Assembly (NCBI RefSeq): GCF_014203795.1
Contig: NZ_JACHJU010000004.1
Span: forward strand, 1-64,000
Direction of reading: 5' to 3'
Source of the DNA: Streptosporangium album
GTDB taxonomy: Bacteria; Actinomycetota; Actinomycetes; Streptosporangiales; Streptosporangiaceae
DNA: 64,000 bases
Shown here in pieces: positions 1 to 28,400 of the stretch. The notes under the pieces are model-generated. The model was not told the DNA's origin. It searched no databases and saw only the letters and a program-made list of their open reading frames with translations. The position numbers were made by a program, and so were the translations under genes. Positions within the stretch are counted from its first letter, which is position 1, and the number at the start of each line of letters is the position of its first letter.

Positions 1-13447
<13,447 letters not shown>

Positions 13448-13456
13448 CGGGGCGTA

Positions 13457-13461
13457 CCTCC
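13457..13461 (-). promoter_or_regulatory. Ribosome binding site of PKS A
   Basis: GGAGG on the minus strand, 9 nt before the ATG at 13447 and inside the 39-nt gap after PKS B. It fixes the start of PKS A. The gap is too short to suggest a separate promoter. Confidence 0.8.
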
Positions 13462-13486
13462 GAAGTGCTCCGATACGAACCGGGTA

Positions 13487-16400
13487 TCACAGATCTCTGA
13501 GGTGACCCAGCTCGCTTTCGATGATGCCGAGAATGTCCTCGGCACTTGCCGATTCGAGCATGTCGTCGACCGCGAATTCACTAGTTTCCGAGCCGGTGCC
13601 GCTCACCTTGGCCAGCAACTGGCGGAGCCTGGTGGCGATGCCGTTCCGGGTGATCTCGTCGATCGAGTCACCGGCAAGCGCGGTCTCGAACCGGTCGAGG
13701 TCGGCCAGCAACGACGGCCGCGTCTCCTTGGTCTCCTCGGGAGCGACCTCTTCGAGAAGATGTTCCGCGAGGACCGTGGGAGTGGGGTAGTCGAAGATGG
13801 CCGTGGACGGGAGGCGCAGCCCGGTGGCGGTGTTGAGCCGGTTGCGCAGTTCGATCGCGGTGAGGGAGTCGAAGCCCAGCTCGCGGAACTCGCGCCGGGC
13901 TTCCACCGCCGCGGGGTCGGGGTAGCCGAGCACGGCGGCGGCCTGAGCCCGGACCAGGTCGACCAGCAGGCGGACCCGCTTGGGCCCGGTGAGCCCGGCC
14001 AGCCGCCGGGAGAGCGCCTCTGTCGCGCCAACGCTGCCCGCAGCGGAAGCCGTACGGCGGGCGCCGCGCACCAGGCCGCGCAGCAGCGGCGGGATCCGCT
14101 CCTGCGACAGGGACGGCGGGTTCAACCGCACCGGCACCACCAACGGCAGATCCGAACCGATCGCCGCATCGAACAAGGCCAGCCCCTGCTCGGTGGTGAT
14201 CGGCGGCATCCCGGCAGCCGTCATCCGCAGCACATCAGCCTGGGACATGCCGCCGGTCATCCCGGTCGCCTGCTCCCACAGCCCCCAAGCCAGCGACAAA
14301 CCCGGCAACCCATGCGCCCGACGCCTAGCCATCAACGCATCCAGCCACGCATTCGCCGCCGCGTAGTTGCCCTGCCCGGCACCGCCCATCACCCCGGCCA
14401 GGGAGGAGAACACCACGAACGCGGCCAGGTCATGATCTGCCGTGAGCTCGTGCAGGTGCCAGGCCGCGTCCACCTTCGGCCGTAGTACGGCATCCAGCCG
14501 CTCAGATGTCAGTGAGGCGATGGTCCCATCGTCCAGCACACCCGCCGCGTGAATCACCACGGTCAGGGGGTGCTTTACCGGGACCTGTGCCAGCAACGCC
14601 GCCGCCTGCTTCCGTTCCGCGACATCACACGCGGCGATCGTCACCTCTGCGCCGTGAGCGATCAGCTCGGCCTGCAGCTCCGCCGCTCCAGGAGCGTCGA
14701 GTCCCCGCCGGCTGGTCAGCAGCAGATGCCGCACCCCGTGCTCGGCCACCACGTGCCGAGCCACCTCAGCACCCAGACCACCCGTGCCGCCGGTGATCAG
14801 CACCGTCCCATCCGGATCCCACCGGCGCGGCATCGTCAACACGATCTTGCCCGTATGCCTGGCCTGACTCATGAACCGGAACGCCTCCCGGCCGCGTCGC
14901 ACGTCCCACGCCGTCACCGGCAACGGCCGCAACTCACCAGCCGCGAACAACCCCATCAGCTCGATCAGGATCTCGCGCAGCCGATCGGTGCCCGCATCCA
15001 GCACATCGAACCAGCGATAAACCAACCCCGGGAACCGGTCCGCGTCACGGATATCGAGCTTGCCCATCTCGACGAACCGGCCCCCCGGACGCAACAACCG
15101 CGCCGAGGCATCGACGAAATCCCCGGTCAACGAATTGAGGACCACGTCGATCCCCCGCTCCCGGCGGAACTTCTCCTCGAAGTCCAGATCCCGCGAGGAG
15201 GCGATGTGATCGTCCGGGATACCCAGCGACCGCAGCACATCCCACTTGGCCGGACTCGCCGTGGCGAACACCTCCACACCCAGCCGCTGCGCCAGTTGGA
15301 TCGCCGCCATCCCCGCACCGCCCGTGCCGGCATGCACCAGCAACGACTCACCAGCCCGCAACCCGGCCAGATCCATCAACCCGTAGAAGACCGTCAGGAA
15401 CACCACCGGGATCGTCGCCGCCTCCTCAAACGACATCCCATCCGGAATCTTCACCAGTAGCTGATCACCGGCCACCACAACCGGGCCGAAACCGCCCTCG
15501 ACCAGACCCACGACACGGTCCCCGGGCTGCAGGCCGGCAACTCCGGGACCCACCTCCAGGACCACCCCGGCCGCCTCACCACCCATCAAGCCGACCTTGT
15601 CCTGGAACCAGCCCAGCGCATTCAGCCCATCCAGCAGATCCCGGAAGTTCACCCCCGCGGCATGGACCTCAATCCGCACCTGCCCAGCCGCCAACGGCGC
15701 CGCAGCCTGCGGGAACTCCAGCAGCTCCAGCGCATCCAGACTCCCCTTAGCCCGACTGCCCAACCGCCACGCCACCCCACCCGACGGCGGCAACAACCCC
15801 GCCCCCGACCCCAGCACCGCCAACCGCAACACCCGAACCTGCCCAGCCCGCACCGCCACCTGCGGCTCACCCGAAGCCAGAACCCCAGCCAGCGTCTCCA
15901 GCCCCAGACCCGCGCCCCCATCCAGCACAGCCGGCCCCGCGCCCGAACCCACATCCAGAAGCACGAACCGGCCCGGATTCTCCGACTGCGCCGACCGCAC
16001 CAGCCCCCACACCGCCGCAGCGGCCAGATCCGCCACCGCCTCACCCTCGCCCGCCGCCACCGCACCGCGCGTCACGAACACCAGCCGCGAAGCCGCAAAC
16101 CGCTCATCGGCCAGCCACTCCTGCAACAGACCGAGCGCCGAAGCGGCCACCTCGTGCGCACCTGCCACCGCATCCATCCCCTGCCCGGCCACCCCGGCCA
16201 GCACAGCACCGGGAACCGGCCCGGCCGAGGCCAGCGCCGACAGATCCGGATGAACCTCGACCGGCCATGCCTCCACAAGATCCGGCCCCAGCCCCTCCAG
16301 ACCGGCCACCGTCACATCCGCCGCAGGCAGGTCGGCGAGCGTGCTCCACTCCAGCCGGAACAGCCCATCCCGCTCCGACACCCGACCACCCGCAGCGGCG

Positions 16401-19400
16401 AGCTGGTCCGGCGAGAACGGACGCAACACCAGCGACCCCACCGACAACACCGACTCACCGGCAGCGTCCACCGCCGCCAGCGACACCGACTCATCACCCG
16501 TTCTGGCCAGCCGTACTCGCAGCACCGACGCCCCACCCGCGTGCAGGCACACCCCACCCCATGAGAAGGGCAGCCGCCCGCCCTCCACCGGCTCCAACCC
16601 GGCGAACGGAATCGCATGCAGCACCGCGTCCAGCAAAGCCGGATGCATCCCGAACAGCCCCGCGCCCGACGCAGCCAGCTCAACCTCGACGAACACCTCC
16701 CCATCCCGGCCCTGCCATACCGACCGAAGCCCCTGGAACATCGGCCCGTACTCGAACCCGCCGGCGGCCAGATCCTCGTACAGCCCATCCAGTTCGATCG
16801 CCGTCGCCCCTTGCGGGGGCCACTGCGCCGAGTCGAACGGCGCGGCCGTCGGCATGCCGGTGGCGAGGGAGCCGCTGGCATGCTGCACCCAGGGCGCCTC
16901 ATCGCCGGCATCCGCTGGTCTGGCGTAGACGCCCAGATCGCGACGGCCCGACTCATCCGGCGCCGCCACCCACACCTGCACGGCCACCGCATCCCGCTCA
17001 CCCAGCACCAGCGGAGCCGTCAAGGTCAACTCCTCGACAACGTCACAGCCGACCTGATCACCGGCCCGGATCGCCAACTCCAGAAACCCGGTACCCGGGA
17101 AGATCACCGTCCCCGCCACCGCGTGATCGGCCAGCCACGGATGCGACGAGAGCGAGATCCGGCCGGTCAGCACCACCCCGTCCAACCCGGCCAGCCCAAC
17201 AGCGGCCCCCAGGAGCGGATGCCCGGCCGTCGCCAACCCCGCAGCCGTCACGTCTCCCACGTGCGAGCCCACGCGGTCAGGCCAGTAGCGCCGGTGCTGG
17301 AAGGCGTAGGTCGGCAGGTCCACCTTCCGGCCGCCCGGCAGCACGCCCAGCCAATCCACCTCCACGCCGCGCACGAACAGCTCAGCCGCCGACATCAGCA
17401 CCCGGTCCAGGCCACCGTTGTCACGGCGCAGCGTGCCGGCGATCACGGCCTCCACGCCGGCCTCGTCCGCGCATTCCTGCACGCCGATGGCCAGCACCGG
17501 ATGCGGGCTCACCTCCACGAACACCCGATGCCGCTGCTCCAGCAACCGCCCCACCGCTGGGGCGAAGCCGACCGTGCGGCGCAGGTTCTCACACCAATAC
17601 CCGGCATCAAGCTCAGGGCCGTCCAGCCACTCGCCGGTCACCGTCGAGAGCATCGGCACCCGCACCGGCTGCGGAGCCACCCCCGCCAAGACTTGGGCCA
17701 GCTCCTCGCGGATCAGATCGACCTGCGCCGAATGCGAGGCGTAGTCCACCGCGATCCGCCGCGCCCGATCGACCCGCCCGAGCAACTCCTCGACCGCCTC
17801 CACATCACCCGACACCACCACAGAGGCAGGGCCGTTGACCGCCGCGACCGACACCCGGCCGTCCCCAATAAGGTCGCGCACCTGCTCGACCGGCAGCGCC
17901 ACCGACGCCATCCCCCCCAGGCCGGCGAGTTTCTCGGCGATCAGACGGCTGCGCAGGGCCACCACCCGCGCGCCATCGACCAGCGACAGACCACCCGCCA
18001 CGACCGCTGCGGCGATCTCACCCTGCGAGTGCCCGACCACCGCATCGGGGCGCAGACCCAGCGACTCCCAGACCGCCGCGAGCGACACCATCACCGCCCA
18101 CGAGACCGGCTGGACCACATCAACGCGATCCAGATCACCCTCACGAAGAGCCTCCAGCAACGACCAGCCCACAAACGGGTCAAGAGCCGCCGCACACTCC
18201 GCCATCCGACCGGCGAACACCGGCGACTCCTCCAGAAGCCGACGGCCCATCCCCACCCACTGAGCCCCCTGACCTGGGAACACCCACACCGACTTACCGG
18301 AAATGTCGGCGACTCCCTGCACCGCACCAGCCGCAGGTTCACCAGCGGCGACCGAACCCATCCCCGCCGGCAGATCCCCGCCAACCACCACCGCACGGTG
18401 CTCGAACACCGACCGCGACGACACCAGCGAATACCCCACGTCCACCGGCCGCAGCCCACCCACATGCGCAAGCAGCCGACCCGCCTGCGCCCGCAACGCC
18501 TCCTCCGACTTCGCCGACACCACCCACGGCACCACGTCATCAGGCACAGCACCGCCTGCCGTACCAACAGGCTCCTCGACCTGCGGCCCCTGCTCCAGGA
18601 TCACGTGCGCGTTGGTGCCGCTGATCCCGAACGACGACACCCCGGCCCGCCACGGCCGCTCCACCTGAGGCCAGGGCCTGGCCTCAGTGAGCAGCTCCAC
18701 CGCGCCCGATTCCCAGTCGACGTGCGAGGAAGGAGCGTCGACGTGCATGGTCTTCGGCAGCAGGCCGTGCCGCATGGCCATGACCATCTTGATCACACCG
18801 GCGACACCGGCGGCGGCCTGCGAGTGACCGATGTTCGACTTGATCGACCCCAGCAGGAGCGGCCGCTCCCGATCCTGCCCGTAGGTCGCCAGCAGCGCCT
18901 GCGCCTCGATCGGGTCCCCCAGGACGGTACCCGTCCCGTGCCCCTCCACCGCATCCACCTCAGACGGCGTCAACCCGGCGCTCGCCAGCGCCTGGCGGAT
19001 CAATCGCTGCTGAGAAGGACCATTGGGCGCGGTCAACCCGTTGGACGCGCCATCCTGATTGACCGCAGACCCGCGAACCACGGCGAGCACCTGATGCCCG
19101 TGACGCTGAGCGTCGGACAACCGCTCCAGCACCACCACCCCGACACCCTCGGACCAGCTCACCCCGTCCGCCGCCTCCGAGAACGACTTACACCGCCCAT
19201 CTCCGGCCAGCCCACCCTGCGCGCTGAAGTCGATGAACGCACCGGGCGTGGCCATCACGGTCACGCCACCCACCACAGCCAGCGAGCAGTCACCGCCGCG
19301 CAGCGATTGGGTCGCCAGGTGGATCGCCACCAGGGAAGACGAGCACGCGGTGTCCACGGTGACCGCCGGACCCTCGAAACCCAGCGAGTACGAGATCCGC

Positions 19401-22400
19401 CCGGACAACACGCTTCCAGCGGTGCCGGTCCCCATGAAGCTCATGACCTCCGGCGGGAACTCGAAGCGCCCCGGCCGATAGTCGTGGCTCATCACCCCGG
19501 CGAAGACTCCGGTACGGCTCCCGCGCAGCGAGACGGGGTCGATCCCGGCCCGTTCGATCGCCTCCCAGGTCACCTCGAGGAGCAGCCGCTGCTGCGGATC
19601 CATCGCCAGCGCCTCACGCGGCGAGATCCCGAAGAAGCCCGGATCGAACTCGGCGGCCTCGTGCAGGAACCCGCCCTCCCGCACGTAGGAGGTCCCGCGG
19701 TTCTCCCGATCCGGGTTGAACAACGCGCCTAGGTCCCAGCCCCGGTTCGTCGGAAACTCGCCGATCCCGTCGCCGCCCTCAGTGACCAGCCGCCACAGGT
19801 CATCGGCCGAACGCACGCCACCCGGGTAGCGGCACGCCATGGACACGATGGCGATCGGATCGTCCGCGACCGGCGTGAGGCCGGCCTGGCTGATCACGTC
19901 AGCGTGCTCGCCGAGCAGTTCGGCCAGCAGGAACTCGGCCAGCACCGCTGGAGTCGGGTAGTCGAACACCAGGGTGGCGGGGAGACGCAGCCCGGTCGCG
20001 CTGTTCAGCCGGTTACGGAACTCGACAGCGGTGAGGGAGTCGAAGCCCAGCTCGCGGAACTCGCGCCGTACCTGGATCTCCTCCGCCGAACCATGTCCCA
20101 GCACCACAGCAGCGTGTGTACGCACCAGCTCCAGCATGGTCTGGACCTGGTCAGCCTGTCCCTGCCGGGCCAGCCGGCGCACCAGCTCGGAATCCCCGCT
20201 CACCGAAGCCGCAGACCGGCGAACACCTCGCACGAGTCCGCGCAGCAGATGCGGCACCCTGCCGTGCTTGCGCACCGCCGCCACGTCGAACCGCGCTGCC
20301 ACCACCAGCGCCTGTTCCGCCGCGGCAGCCGCGTCGAACAGGGTCACCCCCTGCTCTACCGTCAGCGGCAGCATCCCCGCTCGGGCCATTCTCCGCATGT
20401 CCGCCTGACCCAGCGCTCCCGTCATCCCGGTGTCCTGGGCCCACGGTCCCCACGCGATCGACACGCCGGCCAGGCCAAGCTCTCGCCGGTGCTCGGCCAG
20501 GGCATCCAGGAAGGCGTTCGCCGCCGCGTAGTTGCCCTGCCCCGCACCACCGAACGTCCCGGCCACCGACGAGAACAACACGAACGCGGCCAGATCCAGG
20601 TCACACGTAAGCTCATGCAGATACCAGGCCGCGTCCACCTTCGGCCGCAACACGGTCTCCAGCGCTTCGGGCGTCAGCGAGGCGATCGTCCCGTCATCCA
20701 GCACACCCGCCGCATGAACCACCGCGGTCAGCGCACGCCCGGACAACAGCGCCGCCACCTGGTCCCTGTCCGCCATGTCACAGGCGGCGATCTCGACGTC
20801 GACGCCGTGCGCGATCAGCTCGGCCTGCAACTCCGCCGCGCCCGGCGCTTCGAGCCCTCGCCGACTGGTCAACAGCAGATGACGCACCCCGTGCTCGGCC
20901 ACCACGTGCCGGGCGACCTCCGCACCCAGACCACCCGTACCACCCGTGACCAGGACCGTCCCGTCCGGATCCCACCGGCGCCCACCCGCAGAACCGGCCA
21001 CCCGCGCCAGCCTCGGCACCCACACCTCACCGTCACGGATCACCGCCTGCGGCTCACCAGACCCGACCACGCCAAGCAACGCCGAAACGGGAACCTCATC
21101 CACATCCACCAGAACGAACCGGCCAGGATGCTCCGACTGCGCACTGCGCACCAGACCCCACACCGCCGCCGCCGGAAGATCCCCAGCACCCCGCGTGACC
21201 ACCACCAGGCGCGACTCGGCGAACCGCCCATCGGCCAACCACTCCTGGAGCAGCTCAAGCGTCGAGGCGGTGACCTCATGCACACCCGCCACCACGTCCA
21301 GCCCCGGTCCGGCCACAGCCTCGGCCAGCACCACATCCGGAACCGGACCCGCCGCGGCCAGCGCCGACAGATCCCGGTGGACCTCAACCGGCCCCCACCC
21401 GGCCGCAGGATTCCCCACCAAGCAGACCGACGGCACCGGATCGGCCTCGGGGTGCGCCGCCAGCGGAGTCCACTCCAACCGGAACAGCCCATCGCGCTCG
21501 GTCGCCTGGCCACGGGCGACCGGCGAAGCCGGACGCAACACCAGCGACCCCGCCGAGAACACCGGATCTCCCGCAGCGTCCACCGCCGCCAGCATGACCG
21601 AGTCGGCAGCGGCCCGAACCAGCCGGACGCGCAACACCGAGGCCCCGCCCGCGTGCAGGCACACGTCGCCCCACGAGAACGGCAACCGCCCGCCCTCGGT
21701 TTCCTCCAGCCCGACAAGGGTCACGGCATGCAACGCCGCGTCCAGCAGGGCCGGATGCACGCCGAACGAAGCGGCGTCACCGGCCTGCTCAGGCAGCGCG
21801 ACCTCGGCGAACACCTCACCCTCAACACCACGCCAGGCGGCACGCAGCCCCTGGAACAGGGGACCGTACTCCAGCCCGTCCAACGCAAGCTGTTCATACA
21901 GCCCGTCCAGCTCGATCGCGGTCGCGTCCTGCGGCGGCCACACCGAGGCGGCGAACGGCACGGCAGCGGACGTGCCGGTAGCCAGGGTGCCGGTGGCATG
22001 CCGTACCCACGGCACGTCGTCGGCGGCCTCCGCAGATCGGGCGTAAACGTTCAGGCTGCGGTGACCCGTCTCCTGTGTGGCGCCCACCCACGCCTGCACC
22101 GCCACCGCGTCGTCCTCGCCGAGGACCAGCGGCGCGGTCAGCGTCAGCTCCTCGACCCGATCGCAGCCGACCTGGTCACCAGCTCGGATCGCCAGTTCGA
22201 GGAACCCGGTGCCGGGGAAGACGACCGTGCCGCCGACAGCATGGTCGGCCAGCCACGGGTGCGTCTCCAGCGACAACCGTCCGGTCAGCAGCACCCCATC
22301 GGAATCGGCCAGGCCGACCGCCGCCCCGAGCAGCGGATGCCCGGCCGCCGCCAGCCCCGCCGCCGCTACATTTCCCACCTGCGAACCCGCCCGGCCGGGC

Positions 22401-25400
22401 CAGTACCACTGGTGCTGGAAGGCGTAGGTCGGCAGGCCCACCCGGCGCGCACCGGGGAACACCGCCTGCCAGTCGATCGGCACGCCGTTCACATGCAGCC
22501 GGGCAAGCGCCTCGATGGCGGTGCTCGGCTCATCGCGATCCTTGCGCAGCACAGGCACCAGCACCGCGTCGGAGTCGAGAGTCTCGGCGGCCATCGCGGT
22601 CAGCACACCATCCGGGCCAATCTCCAGATACGCCTGCGCATCCAAAGCCCTGATGGCATCGGCGAACCGGACCGTGCCCCGCACCTGATCCACCCAATAG
22701 CCCGGCGAACGCACATCCCCGGTCGAGGTGGACACGATCGGGATCTGCGGCGACCTGTAGGTGAGCGTCTCAGCGACCGCGCGGAAGTCCTCCAGCATCG
22801 GATCCATCAGCGACGAGTGGAAAGCGTGCGATACCCGCAACCGCTTGGCCCGGAATCCCCGAGCCTCCAGAGCCGCGGCCGCTTCCAGCACCGCCTGCTC
22901 GGCACCCGAGATCACCGTGGACGACGGGCCGTTCACCGCGGCAACCGATACCCCGGTAAAGCCGGATATTTCCGCCTCACCAGCCTGCACCGCCACCATC
23001 GCCCCACCAGCGGGAAGCGCCTGCATCAACCGCGCCCGCGCCCCCACCAACGTGCACGCATCCTCAAGCGACAACACCCCGGCCACATGCGCCGCCGCGA
23101 CCTCCCCGATCGAATGCCCCACCAGCACATCCGGCTTGACACCCCAGGACTCCACCAGCCGGAACAACGCCGTCTCCAGGGCGAAGAGCGCAGGCTGCGC
23201 CCACCCTGTCCGATCCAGAAGCTCCGGCTCAGCGAACACCGACGGATCGAACTCCGCGACCACCTCGTCAAACGCCCGCGCGAACACCGGGAACCGCCCA
23301 TACAACCCCCGCCCCATCCCCGCCCGTTGACTCCCCTGACCGGTGAACAGCACCGCAAGCCGAGGCTCCGAGCCGGCCACTCCCCGGACCGCACCCGGCA
23401 GGTCCTCAGCCAACGCGCTCAGCCCGGCCAGCGCACTCTCGCGATCCCCGGCAACCACCACCGCCCGATGCTCGAAGCCAGAGCGCGTGGTAGCCAGCGA
23501 GAACGCCAGATCACCCAACCCCACGTCAGGCGATGCGTCCAAGAACGACGCCAACTGCCCAGCCTGAGCGCACAACGCCTGCTCGGTGCGGCCAGAGACC
23601 AGCACCGGCACCGGCGCCCCGCTGTCCCCCACGGGCGTCGGACTCTCCACCGGGCTCTGCTCGATGATCACGTGCGCGTTGGTGCCGCTGATCCCGAACG
23701 ACGACACACCAGCCCGCCACGGCCGCTCCACCGCAGGCCATGCCCTGGCCTCGGTCAGCAACTCGAGCGCACCGGCTGACCAGTCGACATGCGACGACGG
23801 CGCGTCAACATGCAACGACCTGGGCAGCACCTCGTGTCGCATCGCCATGACCATCTTGATCACACCCGCCACACCGGCGGCGGCCTGCGTGTGCCCGATG
23901 TTCGACTTGATCGACCCCAGCAGCAGCGGCCGTTCCCGATCCTGACCGTAGGTGGCAAGCAACGCCTGCGCCTCGATCGGATCACCCAACGTGGTTCCGG
24001 TCCCGTGCCCCTCCACCACGTCCACCTCGGCAGCCGTGAGTCCAGCGCTCGCCAGCGCCTGCCGTATCATCCGCTGCTGCGACGGACCATTGGGCGCGGT
24101 CAGCCCGTTGGACGCCCCGTCCTGGTTGACGGCAGAGCCGCGCACGACCGCCAGGACCTCATGCCCGTTGCGCCGGGCCTCCGACAGCCGCTCCAGCACC
24201 ACCACGCCGACGCCCTCGGACCACCCCACCCCGTCTGCCGCGTCCGAGTACGACTTGGAGCGCCCGTCGGCGGCCAGGCCGCCCTGGCCGCTGAAGTCGA
24301 TGAAGGACCCGGGCGTCGCCATCACCGTCACGCCGCCCGCCACCGCCAGCGAGCACTCGCCGACGCGCAGCGCCTGCGCGGCGAGATGGATCGCCACCAG
24401 GGACGACGAGCAGGCGGTGTCCACCGTCACCGCCGGGCCTTCCAGCCCGAAGGTGTAGGAGACCCGCCCCGACAGCACGCTTCCCGCGGTGCCCGACCCG
24501 ATGAAGCTCAGTACGTCGGGCGGGAACTCCAGCCGCCCCGGCCGATAGTCGTGGGTCATCAGCCCGGCGAAGACTCCGGTACGGCTCCCGCGCAGGGAGA
24601 GCGGGTCGATCCCGGTCCGCTCGATCGCCTCCCAGGTGACCTCCAGCAGCAGCCGCTGCTGCGGATCCATCGCCAAAGCCTCACGCGGCGAGATCCCGAA
24701 GAACCCGGCGTCGAACTCCGCCGCCCGGTGCAGGAACCCGCCCTCCCGGACATATGACGTCCCCCGGCTCTCCCGATCCGGGTTGTACACGGCCCCGAGG
24801 TCCCAGCCCCGGTTGGTCGGGAAGCCGGTGATCGCGTCGGTCTCGTCGATCACCAGCCGCCACAGGTCGTCAGCGGACCTGACCCCACCCGGATACCGGC
24901 ACGCCATGCCCACGATCACGATCGGGTCGTCGGCCGTCAGCGGCAGGATCTCCGGAACAGCAAGCTCCTCCCGCGTCCCCAGCAGTTCGGCCAGCAGAAA
25001 CTCCGCCAGCACGGTCGGCGTCGGGTAGTCGAACACCAGCGTGGCGGGCAGCCGGAGACCGGTCGCCGTGTTGAGCCGGTTACGCAGCTCGACCGCGGTG
25101 AGGCTGTCGAAGCCGAGGTCGCGGAAGCCGCGCCGCAACTCCACCGTGTCCGGCGTGGCATGCCCGAGGACCAGCGCCACCTCCGTCCGGACGACCTCCA
25201 CCACGGCGCCAAGACGCTCTGCCGTACCGAGTGTAGCCAGTCGTCGTGCCAGCTCGCCGACCGCCCGCCCGGCCGTCGAGCGTCGTACGGCAGGCAGCAG
25301 CCCGGAGAAGACGGGCGGCAGCTCCTCGTGCGCCCGCAGCGCCGGCATGTTCAACCGGACAGGCGACACCGCCGAGGCGCCACTCGCGAGGGCGGCGTCG

Positions 25401-28400
25401 AACATGACCACGCCTTGCGCCGGAGTGATCGGCAGCAGCCCGCTCGCATGCAACCGCTGGACGTCCGTCTGCGACAGCCCGCTCGTCATGCCGGCGTCCT
25501 GCGACCACGGACCCCAGACCAGCGATACCCCCGGCCGCCCGGCGGACCGGCGTTGCTGGGCCAGGGCGTCCAGGAAGGCGTTGGCCGCCGCGTAGTTACC
25601 CTGCCCGGCGCCTCCGAAGGTGCCGGCCACGGACGAGAACAGCACGAACTCCGCCAGATCCATATCCGCGGTGAGCTCGTGCAGGTGCCAGGCGGCATCG
25701 ACCTTGGGACGCAAGACCGTGTCGAGCCGCTCGGGGGTCAGCGAAGGGATGGTCCCGTCGTCCAGCACGCCCGCGGTGTGGATCACCGCGGTCAGCGAGC
25801 GTTCGGCGGCCAGCAGCGCGGCCACCTGTTCCCGATCCGCCACGTCGCAGGAGACGACCCTGACCTCCACACCCTCCGCGACCAACGAGTCACGCAACTC
25901 CACCGCGCCCGGAGCCTCCAGCCCCCGGCGACTGACCAGCAGCAACCGCCGGACCCCGCGCCCGGCCACCACATGCCGCGCGAACAGCGCCCCCAGGCCA
26001 CCCGTGCCACCGGTGATCAACACGGTGCCGTCTGGATCCCATGGCCTGGCTTCGTGCTCGCCCAGTGGCCGGCGGGCGAGCCGGGGTACCCGCGCCTCGT
26101 AGTCACGCACCGCCACCTGCTGCTCGCCGCACGCCAGGACGACGGGCAGCGCGGACAGGGCGGTCTCCCGCTCCTCCACATCGGCCAGCAGGAAACGGCC
26201 GGGGTTCTCCGCCTCGGCGCTGCGGACCAGTCCCCAGACGGTGGCCGCCGCCGGGTTCGTCACGGCCTCGCCGGCACCGGTCGCTATCGCGCCCCGCGTG
26301 ACGAACACCAGGCGCGAGTCGGCGAACCGCTCATCGGCCAGCCACTGCTGCAGCAGGCCCAGGACACGGGTGGTCACCTCGTGCGCCGACTCGACCGCAT
26401 CCGCGGACTCGGCCACGTCGATCTCGACGGTCACCAGTTGAGGCGCCCTGCCCGACGGCAGTTCCAGCGCATCGAGGTCGCCTCTGAGCTCGGCCACCTC
26501 CAGCCCCATCACGGCATCCACCGGGGAGACCGTCATCGGCACGGTGATCCAGTCGAGCTGGAACAGCGAGTCCCCGCGGTCGGAGGAAGCCGCGGCGAGC
26601 TGGTCGGCCGACACGGCGCGCAGCTCCAGCGAACGCACCGACAGCACCGGCGTCCCGGCGGGATCCACCGCGGTCATCGACACGGCATCGGCACCAGCCG
26701 TGGCCAGCCGCACCCGCAACGCGGAGGCGCCTCCGGCCCGGAGGCGCACCGCGCTCCAGGAGAACGGCAACCTGCCGCCACCCGACTCCAGGCCGACGAA
26801 CGGCAGCGAGTGCAGAGCGGAGTCGAGCAAAGCCGGATGCATGGTGAACAGCCCGGCATCGGCCACCTGATCCGGCATGGCGACCTCGGCGAACACCTCG
26901 CCGCCCTCGCCCTTCCACGCCGCCTTCAGCCCCTGGAACACCGGGCCGTAGCCGAGCCCGCTCGCGGCGAGCCTGCCGTACAGCCCGTCCAGGTCGATCG
27001 CGGTCGCGCCCTGCGGCGGCCACACCGCCGTGTCGAACGGCACCTCAACCGCGTCGAACGGCACGTCGGCCGTGCCGGTTGCCAGCGTGCCGGTCGCGTG
27101 CCTGGTCCACGGCGTGCCGTCCGCGGCCTCGGCCGGGCGGGCGTAGATGCCGAGCACGCGCCTGCCCGATTCGCCTCGGGCGCCCACCGACACCTGCACG
27201 ACGACTGCGTCGTCCTCGCCGAGGACCAGCGGCGCGGCCAGCGTCAGCTCCTCGACCAGATCGCAGCCGACCTGGTCACCGGCCCGAATCGCCAGTTCAA
27301 GGAAACCGGTACCGGGGAACAGCACCATCCCGCCGACGACGTGATCGGCCAGCCACGGATGTGACCGTACGGACAACACGCCCGTCAGCAGCGCACCGTC
27401 CGAGTCCGCGAAGTCGATGGCAGCGCTCAGCAGCGGATGCTTCGCCGTGGCCAGGCCTAGAGCCCGCGCGTCCCCGCCTCGTCTTCCGGTCGGCCAGTAC
27501 AGCTCACGCTGGAAGGCATAGGTCGGCAGCTCCACCCTGTGCGCACCGGGGAACACCGCCTGCCAGTCGATCGGCACCCCGTGCACGTGCAACTCGGCCA
27601 GCGCGGTCATGATCGCCTGCTCCTCGCCACGATCCTTGCGCAACACCGGCACCAGCACCGCATCCGAGCCGAGCGTGTCGGCGGCCATGGCGGTCAGCAC
27701 ACCATCCGGGCCGAGCTCCAGATACGCCCGGACACCCTCATCACGCAGAACGCCGACGGCGTCGGCGAACCGAACCGTGCCACGAACCTGATCCACCCAG
27801 TAATCCGGCGAGCCCAATCCCTCAGCCAGTTCCCCTGTCAGCGTGGACACGATCGGGATGCGTGGCGGGTGGTAGGTGAGCGTGCTAGCGACCGCTCGGA
27901 AGTCCTCCAGCATGGGGTCCATCAACGACGAATGGAAAGCATGCGACACCCGCAACCGCTTCGTCCGGAAACCCCGCCCCTCCAAAACAGCAGCCGCCTC
28001 CAGCACCGCCTGCTCACCACCGGAGATCACCGTCGAGGCCGGGCCGTTCACCGCCGCGATCGACACCCCGGACAGCAGCCCCGCGACCTCCTCCTCGCCG
28101 GCCTGCACCGCCACCATCGCCCCACCAGCAGGAAGCGCCTGCATCAACCGCGCCCGAGCCCCCACCATCGTGCACGCGTCGGCAAGGGACAACACCCCGG
28201 CCACATGCGCCGCGGTGAGCTCACCGATCGAATGCCCCGCCAGCACCTCCGGCCGCACGCCCCAGGATCCGACCAGCCGGAACAGCGCCGTCTCCAGCGC
28301 GAACAACGCCGGCTGCGCCCACCCCGTCTGATCCAGCAACTCCTCCCGGGCGAACACCGACGGATCGAACTCGGCAACCACCTCATCAAACGCCCGCGCG

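Noticed and set aside
19904-23779. 1,291-residue plus-strand open frame inside PKS B
   Set aside because: Antisense shadow of module B3; low-complexity translation without recognisable domains.
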